From: Aphodoplasma sp045592745
Lineage (GTDB): Bacteria > Bacillota > Clostridia > UBA1381 > UMGS1253
Assembly: GCA_045592745.1 (NCBI GenBank)
Contig: JAZNVH010000022.1
Coordinates: 1 to 43,397 of the forward strand
DNA: 43,397 bases
Direction: 5' to 3'
Shown: piece after piece, positions 7,604 to 16,590 of the stretch
Position numbering within the stretch: the first letter of the stretch is position 1
Layout of the letters: each line of letters opens with the position of its first letter
The notes under the pieces: generated by a model
Told to the model about the DNA's origin: nothing
The model's input: only the letters and a program-made list of their open reading frames with translations
Database searches by the model: none
Position numbers and translations under genes: made by a program

Positions 7604-10600
7604 TTATACTTCTACAACGCCGTCATATACCTTAACGGCTGTACCTGTCATAAACACGCCATTGTCAGTATAGCGCACAACCAAATCTCCGCCACGAAGT
7701 TTTACTGTAATATCCTCACCCTTCGGGCAAAAACCATTTTCAACAGCTGCAACAGCTGCCGCACATGCACCTGTACCACATGCCCATGTTTCGCCGCTTC
7801 CTCGCTCCCAAACGCGCATTTTAATCGTTCTCGAGTTAAGCACACGAACAAACTCAGCGTTTACACGCTCAGGGAACAACTCACTGCTTTCAAATAGCGG
7901 GCCTACCTTTTCAATATCAAGTGTATCAACATTATCTGTAAATACAACACAGTGCGGATTGCCCATCGAAACGCATGTTATATTGTAATCCTCGCCGCCT
8001 ATTTTTACAGGTCTGTCAACAACAAGCTCACCGCCAAGCTTTACAGGAATCTGATTTGGCGCAAGTATCGCCTTGCCCATATCAACCTCTACGGCATTAA
8101 CCTCGCCATTTCTCAAAGAAAGCGTAAGAGTCTTTATGCCACTGGCTGTTTCAACTGTAACTGTTGTCTTATCTGTAATTTTATTATCATACAGATATTT
8201 TCCAACACAGCGGATAGCATTGCCACCCATATTGCCTTCACTTCCGTCAAGGTTAAATGTACGCATCTGCGCATCTGCAACTTTTGAAGGTCCAATTAAA
8301 ACAACACCGTCGCCGCCTATTCCGAAATGTCTGTCACAAAGGCGCACACTGAGTCCTTCGGGATTATCGATTGTTTGGTCAAAGCAGCTAAAATAGATAT
8401 AGTCATTTCCACAGCCCTGCATCTTGGAAAACTTTAGCTTCATTTTCTCGCTTCTCATATTGTTTATATCAACAAGCTCTGTTGAAAACTCTGAGTAACG
8501 GCTCTTTAAGCTGTCAGCAATTGCATTTGCTGTATCAATCGATGTAAGACACGGAATATTTCTCTCAACCGCCTTACGACGAATTTTAACGCTGTCGCGA
8601 GTCGGAATTCTACCCTTGGTGGATGTAGAAATAACGTAGTTTATCTTGCCGCTTTCGAGAAGTTTTAGCGTATTATTATCTGACTCATGAATCTTGTCTA
8701 CCGCGCGTGCGTATATGCCCGCATTTTCAAGCACCTTTGCAGTACCCTTTGTAGCATAAAGCGTAAAGCCAAGGTCTGCAAATTTCTTTGCAACATCTGC
8801 AATTTCACTCTTGTCGCTGTTACGCACTGTAATAAATACGCCACCGTGCTTTTTAAGCTTATATCCCGCACCGATAAGGCCTTTATACAAGGCCTCCTCA
8901 AGCGTCTGTGCAATACCAAGAACCTCACCTGTGGATTTCATTTCAGGGCCTAAGTGGCTGTCTACATTTATAAGCTTTTCAAACGAGAATACAGGCACCT
9001 TTACTGCAACATAAGGAGCACTCTTGTAAAGGTCAGTTCCATATCCCATTGTAGAAAGCTTTTCACCAAGCATCGCTCTTGTTGCAAGGTCAACCATCGG
9101 TACACCCGTAACCTTACTTATATAAGGTATTGTACGCGACGAACGCGGATTTACCTCGATTACATAAAGCTCATTTTCATATACAAGATACTGTATGTTT
9201 ACAAGACCGAGTGTTTTAAGACTTACAGCAAGCTTTCTTGTGCATTCGATAATTCTGTCGCGCATAGCATCGCTTATGTTAAACGCAGGATATACAGCAA
9301 TTGAGTCACCCGAGTGAATACCCGCACGCTCAATATGCTCCATAATTCCCGGAATAAGTATCTCTTCTCCGTCACATATTGCATCGACCTCAATTTCAGT
9401 ACCCATCAAATACTTATCAATCAAAACAGGGTTTGTAATGTTTTGCTGAAGGATAATACCCATATACTCCACAATATCCTCATCGTTGAAGGCAATTATC
9501 ATATTTTGTCCGCCAAGAACGTATGAAGGACGCATAAGCACAGGATAGCCAATCTTTTTTGCAACCTCGAGTGCCTCTTCACATGTCATAACAGTAAAGC
9601 CGTTCGGGCGCTTTATCTGAAGCTCTTCCAAAAGCTCATCAAAACGCTCTCTGTCCTCTGCCATATCGATGCTGTCAGCACTTGTGCCAAGGATTTTTAC
9701 ACCGTTATCGTTAAGGAAGTTCGTAAGCTTTATCGCAGTCTGTCCGCCAAATGCCACAACAACGCCATACGGATTTTCTGTGCGTATGATGTTCATAACA
9801 TCTTCTTTTGTAAGAGGTTCAAAATACAGCCTGTCCGCAGTATCAAAGTCTGTCGATACTGTTTCAGGATTGTTGTTTACAATAACAACCTCATATCCTG
9901 CCTCTTTAAGTGCCCATACGCAGTGAACCGACGCATAGTCAAACTCGATTCCCTGACCTATACGAATTGGTCCTGAACCGAATACGATTACAGTCTTTTT
10001 GTCAGAATTTTTCTTTTCTATAAACTGCGCAGCTTCATTTGTTTTGTCAAATGTAGAATAAAAGTATGGCGTCTGCGCCGCAAATTCTGCCGCACAAGTA
10101 TCAACCATCTTATATGATGCAACAAGCGGATTTTCTACCTTCTGATTTGAAAGTCTCTCAATTACGCTGTCAAGAAAACCAAGGTTTTTCGCCTCTTTGT
10201 AAAGCTCATCTGTAAGCTTTTCGCTTTCAAGACGTTTTTCCATATCAGCGATATTTGAAAGCTTATATAAAAACCATGTATCTATCTTTGTTATATCAAA
10301 AATGTGCTCACAGCTTACACCACGTCTTATTGCTTCATATACCATAAACAAACGCTCGTCATTACACTCGTGAAGCGCCGCCTCAAGCTCATCATCACTA
10401 AGCGCAAGAGCCTTTGGATAACGCATAGAATCAAGCGAAATCTCAGCGCCACGCACCGACTTCATAATAGCCTGCTCAAATGTAGGTGCAATTGACATTA
10501 CCTCGCTCGTTGCCTTCATCTGTGTGCCGAGCGAACGCTTTGCATATACAAATTTATCAAACGGCCATTTCGGGAATTTTACAACGACATAGTCAATTGT

Positions 10601-11644
10601 AGGCTCACAGCACGCATAGGTACTTCCCGTAACAGCATTTTTAATTTCATCAAGAGTATGTCCAACAGCAATTTTTGTTGCAACCTTTGCAATCGGATAT
10701 CCCGTTGCCTTTGACGCAAGAGCAGATGAGCGCGACAAACGCGGATTAACCTCGATTACGGCATACTCAAAGCTATTCGGGTTAAGAGCAAACTGACAGT
10801 TACATCCGCCTTCTATTTTAAGCTCTGATACGATGCTGAGCGCCGCATTTCTAAGCATTTGATACTCTTTGTCAGAAAGTGTAACCGTCGGTGCAATTAC
10901 GATTGAATCGCCTGTATGAACACCTACGGGGTCAAAGTTTTCCATACCGCAGACAGTAATAACATTGCCCTTGCTGTCACGGATTGTTTCAAACTCAATT
11001 TCCTTCCATCCTGATACGCATCTTTCAACAAGTACCTGATGTATAGGCGAAAGCTCAAGACCGCCGTTTGCAATCTCACGAAGCTCTTCTTCGTTATTTA
11101 CGATACCGCCGCCTGTTCCGCCAAGAGTAAACGCAGGACGGATAATAAGCGGATAGCCGATTTCGTTTGCAAATTCTACTGCACTTTCAACATCGTTTAC
11201 AACGAGCGAAGGAATTATCGGCTGACCGATTTGCATCATTGTGTCTTTAAAAAGCTGTCTGTCCTCTGCTTTATCAATAGTTTCGGGATTGGCACCCAAA
11301 AGCTTTACTCCATACTTGTCAAGAAAACCTTCCTTTGCAAGCTGCATCGAAAGGGTAAGGCCTGTCTGACCACCAAGGGTAGACAAAAGACCGTCGGGTC
11401 TTTCCTTCTTTATAATTCTTTTTACAGTTGTAAGCGTAAGCGGCTCAATATATATCTTGTCCGCCATAGCGTTATCCGTCATAATCGTAGCAGGATTTGA
11501 GTTTACAAGTACAACCTCAAGTCCGTCCTCTTTAAGCGCACGACACGCCTGTGTTCCGGCATAGTCAAACTCTGCCGCCTGTCCGATTACGATAGGGCCT
11601 GAACCAATTACCATTACTTTTTTAAGGTCTTTTCTTAGCGGCAT
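7604..11644 (-). CDS. carB: Carbamoyl-phosphate synthase large subunit fused to a DapF-like domain
   Basis: The 1346-residue polypeptide joins CarB (1-1067) to a full DapF-like domain (1068-1346) without a stop or linker. CarB makes carbamoyl phosphate from bicarbonate, ammonia and ATP for pyrimidines and arginine; both ATP-grasp halves look complete (GSGPIVIGQAAEFDYAG; GSGPIRIGQGIEFDYAS; two VIEVNPR blocks) and the allosteric domain is present. The second part has the two-lobed epimerase pattern: KMQGCGNDY, FNLDGSEG, SMGNPHCV, ERGSGETWACGTGACAA with Cys1289, but Gly1140 stands where the first catalytic Cys is expected (DGSEGNMGGN). An internal ATG at 8443 (residue 1068) could in principle start DapF alone; its upstream site is weak. 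The ATG overlaps the carA stop by one base. Confidence 0.93.
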   Translation of the reverse strand: MPLRKDLKKVMVIGSGPIVIGQAAEFDYAGTQACRALKEDGLEVVLVNSNPATIMTDNAMADKIYIEPLTLTTVKRIIKKERPDGLLSTLGGQTGLTLSMQLAKEGFLDKYGVKLLGANPETIDKAEDRQLFKDTMMQIGQPIIPSLVVNDVESAVEFANEIGYPLIIRPAFTLGGTGGGIVNNEEELREIANGGLELSPIHQVLVERCVSGWKEIEFETIRDSKGNVITVCGMENFDPVGVHTGDSIVIAPTVTLSDKEYQMLRNAALSIVSELKIEGGCNCQFALNPNSFEYAVIEVNPRLSRSSALASKATGYPIAKVATKIAVGHTLDEIKNAVTGSTYACCEPTIDYVVVKFPKWPFDKFVYAKRSLGTQMKATSEVMSIAPTFEQAIMKSVRGAEISLDSMRYPKALALSDDELEAALHECNDERLFMVYEAIRRGVSCEHIFDITKIDTWFLYKLSNIADMEKRLESEKLTDELYKEAKNLGFLDSVIERLSNQKVENPLVASYKMVDTCAAEFAAQTPYFYSTFDKTNEAAQFIEKKNSDKKTVIVFGSGPIRIGQGIEFDYASVHCVWALKEAGYEVVIVNNNPETVSTDFDTADRLYFEPLTKEDVMNIIRTENPYGVVVAFGGQTAIKLTNFLNDNGVKILGTSADSIDMAEDRERFDELLEELQIKRPNGFTVMTCEEALEVAKKIGYPVLMRPSYVLGGQNMIIAFNDEDIVEYMGIILQQNITNPVLIDKYLMGTEIEVDAICDGEEILIPGIMEHIERAGIHSGDSIAVYPAFNISDAMRDRIIECTRKLAVSLKTLGLVNIQYLVYENELYVIEVNPRSSRTIPYISKVTGVPMVDLATRAMLGEKLSTMGYGTDLYKSAPYVAVKVPVFSFEKLINVDSHLGPEMKSTGEVLGIAQTLEEALYKGLIGAGYKLKKHGGVFITVRNSDKSEIADVAKKFADLGFTLYATKGTAKVLENAGIYARAVDKIHESDNNTLKLLESGKINYVISTSTKGRIPTRDSVKIRRKAVERNIPCLTSIDTANAIADSLKSRYSEFSTELVDINNMRSEKMKLKFSKMQGCGNDYIYFSCFDQTIDNPEGLSVRLCDRHFGIGGDGVVLIGPSKVADAQMRTFNLDGSEGNMGGNAIRCVGKYLYDNKITDKTTVTVETASGIKTLTLSLRNGEVNAVEVDMGKAILAPNQIPVKLGGELVVDRPVKIGGEDYNITCVSMGNPHCVVFTDNVDTLDIEKVGPLFESSELFPERVNAEFVRVLNSRTIKMRVWERGSGETWACGTGACAAAVAAVENGFCPKGEDITVKLRGGDLVVRYTDNGVFMTGTAVKVYDGVVEV

Positions 11645-12729
11645 TATTGTCTACCTCCTTTTGCCATAAGCTTAACAAAATCGTCAAACATAACAGATGA
11701 ATCAAATGGACCCTCGCATTTTTTTGGGCAAAACTGCGCCGAAAATGCGGGGATATTTGTATATTCTATACCTTCACATGTTCCATCGTTTACATTTCTG
11801 TAGCTTTCATAAGCATTTGCCGGAATTGTCTGCGACGCAATTGCATAACCATGGTTCTGACTTGTTATATATACACCGCCTGTTTTAACATTCACCGAAG
11901 GCTGACTTGAGCCGCGGTGACCATATCTTAGCTTGTATGACTTTGCGCCCTGTGAAAGAGCCATAAGAAGATGGCCAAGCCCTATACCAAAAGCGGGGAT
12001 TTTCTTATCAAGCACTTTTTTAATCTCGGCTACAGCATCCATATTCTCCTCAGGATCACCGGGGCCGCCTGCAATTACTACGCCATTGGCGCCAAGCGAA
12101 AGTATACTCTCTGCCTTTGCATCGGCGCTCACTCTTACAACCTCACATCCGCGACTTGTAAGCTCTTTTATAAGACTTTTGTTTATGCCAAAATCCCAAA
12201 GTGCAACCTTGTATTTTTTCTCGTCGCACTCATAAACCATTGTCTCTTTGCATGTTACAGCGTTTACTGCACCGACTGTTTTGTGTGCTTTAATCTCTGA
12301 TAAAAGCTCATCACAAACCTCAGGTGAGGTTGTAATTTTAGCATTCATAACGCCGTTATCACGCAAAATCTTTGTAAGCTCTCTTGTATCAATACCGTAA
12401 AGACCTACAATCTTATTCTCCTTTAAAAAAGTGTCAAGCAAACCCTCACAACGAAAATTCGAAGGGTGCTGACACCAATCACGCACAATGTATGCTTTTA
12501 AATACGGCTTATCACTCTCAAAATCTTCGGGAATAATACCATAATTGCCAACAAGGGGGAAAGTTTGTGTAACAATCTGACCATAATACGAAGCATCTGT
12601 CAATGTTTCAATATAACCTGTCATAGCTGTTGTAAATACAACTTCACCGATAGCTTCGCCTTCATAGCCAAAACTTTTTCCTTCAAATACTGTGCCGTTT
12701 TCCAAAACCAAATACGCACTCTTTCGCAT
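11644..12729 (-). CDS. carA: Carbamoyl-phosphate synthase small subunit with degenerate glutaminase site
   Basis: CarA normally hydrolyses glutamine and channels ammonia to CarB. The 361 residues align over the full family: the N-terminal CarB-binding half (LENGTVFEGKSFG, TAMTGY, TQTFPLVGNYG) and the class-I glutamine amidotransferase half (AGGPGDP, TSQNHGYA). The active site is lost, however. The usual GICLGHQ is GIGLGHL, so the nucleophile is Gly250 and the next Gln is Leu254; the usual QxHPE is QFCPK, so the catalytic His and Glu are Cys334 and Lys336; GGNHP is GSSQP. It should not use glutamine. There is no frameshift and the fold is intact, so it is probably kept as a structural partner. 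It starts with ATG 12729 behind AAGGAGGAG and leads straight into carB. Confidence 0.93.
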   Translation of the reverse strand: MRKSAYLVLENGTVFEGKSFGYEGEAIGEVVFTTAMTGYIETLTDASYYGQIVTQTFPLVGNYGIIPEDFESDKPYLKAYIVRDWCQHPSNFRCEGLLDTFLKENKIVGLYGIDTRELTKILRDNGVMNAKITTSPEVCDELLSEIKAHKTVGAVNAVTCKETMVYECDEKKYKVALWDFGINKSLIKELTSRGCEVVRVSADAKAESILSLGANGVVIAGGPGDPEENMDAVAEIKKVLDKKIPAFGIGLGHLLMALSQGAKSYKLRYGHRGSSQPSVNVKTGGVYITSQNHGYAIASQTIPANAYESYRNVNDGTCEGIEYTNIPAFSAQFCPKKCEGPFDSSVMFDDFVKLMAKGGRQ

Positions 12730-12789
12730 TTATGCCGCTCCTCCTTTTAAAATTCTTCATATTTATCTATAATTTTACATCAATTAATC

Positions 12790-12818
12790 ATTATACACCA
12801 TTTTTTACAAAAAAGCAA
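12790..12818 (-). promoter_or_regulatory. Promoter of carA-carB/dapF
   Basis: On the minus strand TTGCTT (12818-12813) and TATAAT (12795-12790) are separated by 17 bases. It sits just past the end of the ANTAR gene, so carA can be transcribed on its own with a leader of about 55 bases. Confidence 0.65.
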
Positions 12819-12819
12819 G

Positions 12820-13389
12820 TCATGTTTCATAAGTTTTTAAAATTCCTTGTGCAATTTCTGCCTTAGTCGTATGCATATCCATCGCCTGCTTTTCGATATA
12901 CCTATGTGCCTGCTTTTCCGTCATATTAAGATACTGTATAAGCGTGCACTTTGCCCTGTCGATAAGGCGCATTTGTTCAATCGTAGTTTTAAGCTTGATA
13001 TTTGCCCGCTCGAGTCCCAAAACCTTGCGTCTGAGTGCGCCTGCAAGGCGCACCGTACGCAAAAAAACAAATTTATCAATTGGCTTTGGTACTACAAAAA
13101 CACCATCTTTAGATACCTCGTCCGAAATCTCATCGGCAAGCTCTTTTGTTGCAAACAACACCACACTTGCCGTGCTGTCAGAGCTTATGCTCATAGCAAA
13201 TTCATGCCCAAATTCATCAGAAAGCGGTGTGTTTATGAAAACATAATCAACATCATTTGTTAAAACTATCTTTCTTGCCTCTACGCAGTCTGCTACTTCA
13301 AATATGTCGCCCTCAAAACCCATCGGGCGAATAAGTGCTTCTATCTTTTTTGCTGACTCCAGATCGGAAACAATCAATACATTTCCCAA
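12820..13389 (-). CDS. ANTAR-domain response regulator with degenerate receiver
   Basis: RNA-binding antiterminator of the ANTAR family. The first ~120 residues have a receiver fold, but the phosphate-accepting Asp is replaced by Asn53 (FINTPL where families have LLDxxMP) and the N-terminal acidic pair is reduced to Ser-Asp (VLIVSDL); Lys102 in VVPKPID is kept. A short coiled-coil link leads to the ANTAR domain (about residues 132-185: IDRAKCTLIQYLNMTEKQAHRYIEKQAM). Such proteins bind paired hexaloop hairpins in nascent RNA. It starts with TTG 13389 behind AGGAGGTGA. It lies upstream of carA in the same direction, but I see no tandem hairpins in the carA leader, so the target is unknown. No partner kinase is adjacent. 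Confidence 0.85.
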   Translation of the reverse strand: MGNVLIVSDLESAKKIEALIRPMGFEGDIFEVADCVEARKIVLTNDVDYVFINTPLSDEFGHEFAMSISSDSTASVVLFATKELADEISDEVSKDGVFVVPKPIDKFVFLRTVRLAGALRRKVLGLERANIKLKTTIEQMRLIDRAKCTLIQYLNMTEKQAHRYIEKQAMDMHTTKAEIAQGILKTYET

Positions 13390-13470
13390 AAACGATCACC
13401 TCCTGCATATCAGGATATAAAATATCATTTTTTATATGGTTGACTCTTATGCAAAAATATGTATATATTA

Positions 13471-13499
13471 ATAATATCATATATATATATAAACCGCAA
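13471..13499 (-). promoter_or_regulatory. Promoter of the ANTAR regulator
   Basis: On the minus strand TTGCGG (13499-13494) and TATTAT (13476-13471) have a 17-base spacer made of TA repeats. The gene start is about 80 bases downstream. Confidence 0.5.
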
Positions 13500-13527
13500 C
13501 AACAGATTGTATCCATTTTCAAAAAGT

Positions 13528-14412
13528 TTAATCAATTCCTCTAAGGTCAAACTCGGGAATATAGCTTTCGCTTGCAGACGAACGCTGTTGCATACATCCT
13601 TTAAGTCCAAGTAAGAGTGCGCGCTCTATAACCTTATTATACTCAAAGCTTGTTACCCTTCTGTTTATCTCCTCAAATTTGTCGCTTTTATAGCTTGGCG
13701 TATACTGACACATAAGGCTTATCATTATTTTTTCTTTATCAAAATTTTCCCCTATCCAATCAAGTATCTTTAATGAATCCTTATACGCGCCCGGAAGCAG
13801 CATATGTCGGATTATAAGTCCCTTTTTCATCATTTTTTCTTTATCAAAACATGTACTGCCAACCTGTTTATACATATGTAAAATTGCTTCTGACGCTTTT
13901 TTGAAATAATTTTCTGCTCCCGAATACTTTTTTGAAAGCTCTGATGAAAAATATTTTAAATCGGGCATATATATGTCAACAAGCCCATCAAGCATATCAA
14001 GCGTATCCGTATTTTCATATCCTGAGCTGTTATAAATAACAGGTATTTTAAGCTTGGCCTTTACTTTTGTAAGTGCATCTGCAATTCTATGGGCATAGTG
14101 TGTCGGTGTGACAAAATTTATGTTGTGAGCACCTTGCGACTGTAAATCAAGCATAATATCACAAAGCTTTTCTAACGAAATATCCATACCAAAATTTTCG
14201 GCGCTGATTTTATAATTCTGACAAAAGCAGCATTTAAGTGAGCAGCCTGAAAAGAAAATTGTGCCCGAGCCATTTTTTCCACTTATACAGGGCTCTTCCC
14301 ACATATGAAGAGAGGCGCGTGACACGCGTACGCTGTCACCCGCACCGCAAAAGCCCGTTTGTTCTTTTCGATTGACGCCACACATTCTTGGGCACAAATA
14401 ACACTTATCCAC
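13528..14412 (-). CDS. Radical SAM protein related to PflX/COG1313
   Basis: Radical SAM enzyme with the cluster motif CSLKCCFC (GCSLKCCFCQN), which holds a 4Fe-4S cluster and S-adenosylmethionine. Ahead of it an N-terminal cysteine cluster, CYLCPRMCGVNR with GFCGAG, is typical of the PflX-like group (COG1313) related to pyruvate formate-lyase activating enzyme. The substrate of this group is unknown, and no pyruvate formate-lyase is in the window. Start: I prefer GTG 14412 after GGTGA; TTG 14415 and TTG 14430 are alternatives. About 294 residues, normal for the group. It lies downstream of pckG but behind that gene's terminator, so it is probably expressed separately or by read-through. Confidence 0.82.
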   Translation of the reverse strand: MDKCYLCPRMCGVNRKEQTGFCGAGDSVRVSRASLHMWEEPCISGKNGSGTIFFSGCSLKCCFCQNYKISAENFGMDISLEKLCDIMLDLQSQGAHNINFVTPTHYAHRIADALTKVKAKLKIPVIYNSSGYENTDTLDMLDGLVDIYMPDLKYFSSELSKKYSGAENYFKKASEAILHMYKQVGSTCFDKEKMMKKGLIIRHMLLPGAYKDSLKILDWIGENFDKEKIMISLMCQYTPSYKSDKFEEINRRVTSFEYNKVIERALLLGLKGCMQQRSSASESYIPEFDLRGID

Positions 14413-14440
14413 CAAAAATTCACCACACAAAATATTTTTT

Positions 14441-14467
14441 AAAAAACGGCTGGCACATAGCCAGCCG
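14441..14467 (-). terminator. Terminator of pckG
   Basis: An 8-bp GC-rich stem, CGGCTGGC / GCCAGCCG (14447-14454, 14460-14467), with a 5-base loop is followed on the minus strand by six T. Confidence 0.85.
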
Positions 14468-14485
14468 CTTTAAATCTAAGCTAAA

Positions 14486-16261
14486 TTACATATCATTAAG
14501 TCTTTTCTCAAGTGCATTATGCTCATCCATAATTTCCTTTGGAAGTCTGTCACCAAACTGAGCAAAGAACTCTTTCTGGCTTGCAACTTCTTCAAGCCAT
14601 ACTTCTTTGTCAATGTTTAAAAGCTCTTCCATAGCCTTCGGATCTATATCAAGGTCTGTTGTATCAATTTCCTTCGGAAGGTAACCGATAGCTGTTTCTT
14701 TTGCATCAGCCTTGCCTTCACAGCGATCCAAAATCCAGTTAAGAACTCTCATATTATCGCCAAATCCGGGCCACATAAAGTGTCCTTCGTCGTCGAGTCT
14801 GAACCAGTTAACATGGAAAATCTTCGGAGCTTTTTCAGGATCAAGACCTGCACCGATTTCAATCCAGTGTGCGAAATAGTCAGCCATATTATAACCTACG
14901 AAAGGCTTCATAGCCATCGGATCACGACGAACAACGCCTACTGCACCTGCAGCAGCTGCTGTTGTTTCAGATGCCATTGTAGCACCTACGAATACACCAT
15001 GATTCCAATCAAATGCCTGATATACAAGCGGAGCTGTCTTTGCACGTCTGCCACCGAATACGATTGCACTAAGCGGTACACCCTGCGGATTTTCAAACTC
15101 AGGTGAAATGCATGGGCAGTTAACAGCAGGAGCTGTAAATCTTGAGTTCGGATGTGCAAGCTTGCCACCTTCTGCAGTAAACTCTTTGCCGTTTACCTTT
15201 GCACCTTTCCACTCTGTTGCATTTTCAGGAGGATTCTTGTCAAGACCTTCCCACCATACTGTCATATCATCATTGTTGATTGCAACGTTTGTAAAGATTG
15301 TATTCTTCTTTGTTGATTCCAATGCATTAAAGTTTGTCTTAACGCTTGTTCCCGGAGCAACGCCAAAGAAACCAGCTTCAGGGTTGATTGCATAAAGTCT
15401 TCCGTCAGCGCCTTTTCTGATCCATGCGATATCATCGCCGACTGTCCATACCTTGTATCCCTTTTTCTTAAGGTATTCAGGCGGAATAAGCATAGCGAGG
15501 TTTGTCTTACCGCATGCAGACGGGAATGCCGCTGCGATATATTTTACTTCGCCCTGTGGATTTTCAAGACCGAGGATAAGCATATGCTCAGCCATCCAGC
15601 CTTCTTTCATGCCCTGGTATGAAGCAATTCTTAGTGCAAAGCACTTTTTACCAAGCAATACGTTACCGCCATAAGCAGAGTTAACAGACATGATTGTGTT
15701 ATCCTGGGGGAAATGTACGATATATCTTTCGTCAGGATTTACATCCTTTTTAGCATGCAAGCATTTTACAAAATCGCCATCCTCACCAAGAGCGTCGATA
15801 ACGCTTTTGCCTATTCTTGTCATGATGTTCATATTAAGAACAACATAAATACTGTCTGTAAGCTCGATACCGATTTTTGAAAATGGTGAACCAACAGGAC
15901 CCATTGAATAGGGGATAACATACATTGTTCTGCCCTTCATTGAGCCATCATAAAGCTTGTTTAGCTTTGCATACATTTCAGCAGGAGCCATCCAGTTATT
16001 AATTGGACCTGCTTCTTCCTTTGTTTCTGTGCAGATAAATGTTCTTTCCTCTACACGCGCAACGTCATTTTCTGCTGTTCTATGATAATAACAGCCCGGA
16101 AGCTTCTCCTGATTAAGTTTAATCATTTCTCCTGATGCAACAGCCTCTGCTCTGAGTGCTTCAAGCTGTGCCTCACTTCCGTCAATCCAAACTACCTCAT
16201 CCGGCTGTGTGAGTTTTTTCATTTCCTCAAGCCAGTTAAGAACCTTTTTGTTCTGTGTCAT
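14486..16261 (-). CDS. pckG: Phosphoenolpyruvate carboxykinase (GTP)
   Basis: Interconverts oxaloacetate plus GTP with phosphoenolpyruvate, CO2 and GDP. It is the GTP-type enzyme: 591 residues, with the P-loop FPSACGKTNLAM at about 246-257 holding the hyper-reactive cysteine, YSMGPVGSPFSKIGIELTDS near 118-136, and the guanine-binding and FGGRRAKTAPLVYQ regions further on. All look intact. It starts with ATG 16261 behind AAGGAAGGAG. It is a single gene with its own terminator. In anaerobes the enzyme can run in the carboxylating direction to conserve energy in succinate-type fermentation; whether it does so here cannot be told from the sequence. Confidence 0.96.
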   Translation of the reverse strand: MTQNKKVLNWLEEMKKLTQPDEVVWIDGSEAQLEALRAEAVASGEMIKLNQEKLPGCYYHRTAENDVARVEERTFICTETKEEAGPINNWMAPAEMYAKLNKLYDGSMKGRTMYVIPYSMGPVGSPFSKIGIELTDSIYVVLNMNIMTRIGKSVIDALGEDGDFVKCLHAKKDVNPDERYIVHFPQDNTIMSVNSAYGGNVLLGKKCFALRIASYQGMKEGWMAEHMLILGLENPQGEVKYIAAAFPSACGKTNLAMLIPPEYLKKKGYKVWTVGDDIAWIRKGADGRLYAINPEAGFFGVAPGTSVKTNFNALESTKKNTIFTNVAINNDDMTVWWEGLDKNPPENATEWKGAKVNGKEFTAEGGKLAHPNSRFTAPAVNCPCISPEFENPQGVPLSAIVFGGRRAKTAPLVYQAFDWNHGVFVGATMASETTAAAAGAVGVVRRDPMAMKPFVGYNMADYFAHWIEIGAGLDPEKAPKIFHVNWFRLDDEGHFMWPGFGDNMRVLNWILDRCEGKADAKETAIGYLPKEIDTTDLDIDPKAMEELLNIDKEVWLEEVASQKEFFAQFGDRLPKEIMDEHNALEKRLNDM

Positions 16262-16510
16262 GGTAATTTCTCCTTCCTTTCCTTCGCGAACTTTCTCGCA
16301 ATGATTTATATTTTAAATTTGTAAATACTATAATCACCCATTATAACAAATCATATTTATTATACCCTAAAAAAAATATAATTTAAAGTCTTTTTTTTAT
16401 TTTTTTTGAAAAATTTTTCTCTTTATACAAAAAATGGTATAAAAGGTGGCGTTTTGTATGTGTTTTATAAGCTTTGTGCATTCATTTTCAGCATTTTAAT
16501 ACATTGGCGC
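16262..16510 (-). other. AT-rich leader and promoter region of pckG
   Basis: About 250 bases without a gene. On the minus strand two TATAAT hexamers (16364-16359 and 16345-16340) are likely -10 elements of pckG; the -35 regions are AT-rich and poor matches. A short inverted GCGAGAAAGTTCGC lies near 16285-16298. I see no riboswitch-like structure. Confidence 0.4.
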
Positions 16511-16545
16511 AATAAAAGAGCCGACAAAAGAGGGTGAGTCGGCTC
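16511..16545 (-). terminator. Terminator of htrA
   Basis: An 8-bp stem GAGCCGAC / GTCGGCTC (16518-16525, 16538-16545) with a 12-base loop, followed on the minus strand by TTTTATT. Confidence 0.8.
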
Positions 16546-16590
16546 CTTTTCTGGTTGCTTATATATAAATATAAGCGGAATTATCAATTT

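Noticed and set aside
11039..11500. Open frame of about 150 codons on the plus strand inside carB
   Set aside because: It is antisense to the conserved ATP-grasp coding sequence, has no ribosome binding site, and its translation is rich in Cys, Tyr and Arg without any family pattern.
7604..11644. CarB-DapF fusion as a sequencing error
   Set aside because: Loss of a stop codon by error needs a precise change, and both domains remain in frame with full length; it cannot be excluded without reads, but the simplest reading is a real fusion.
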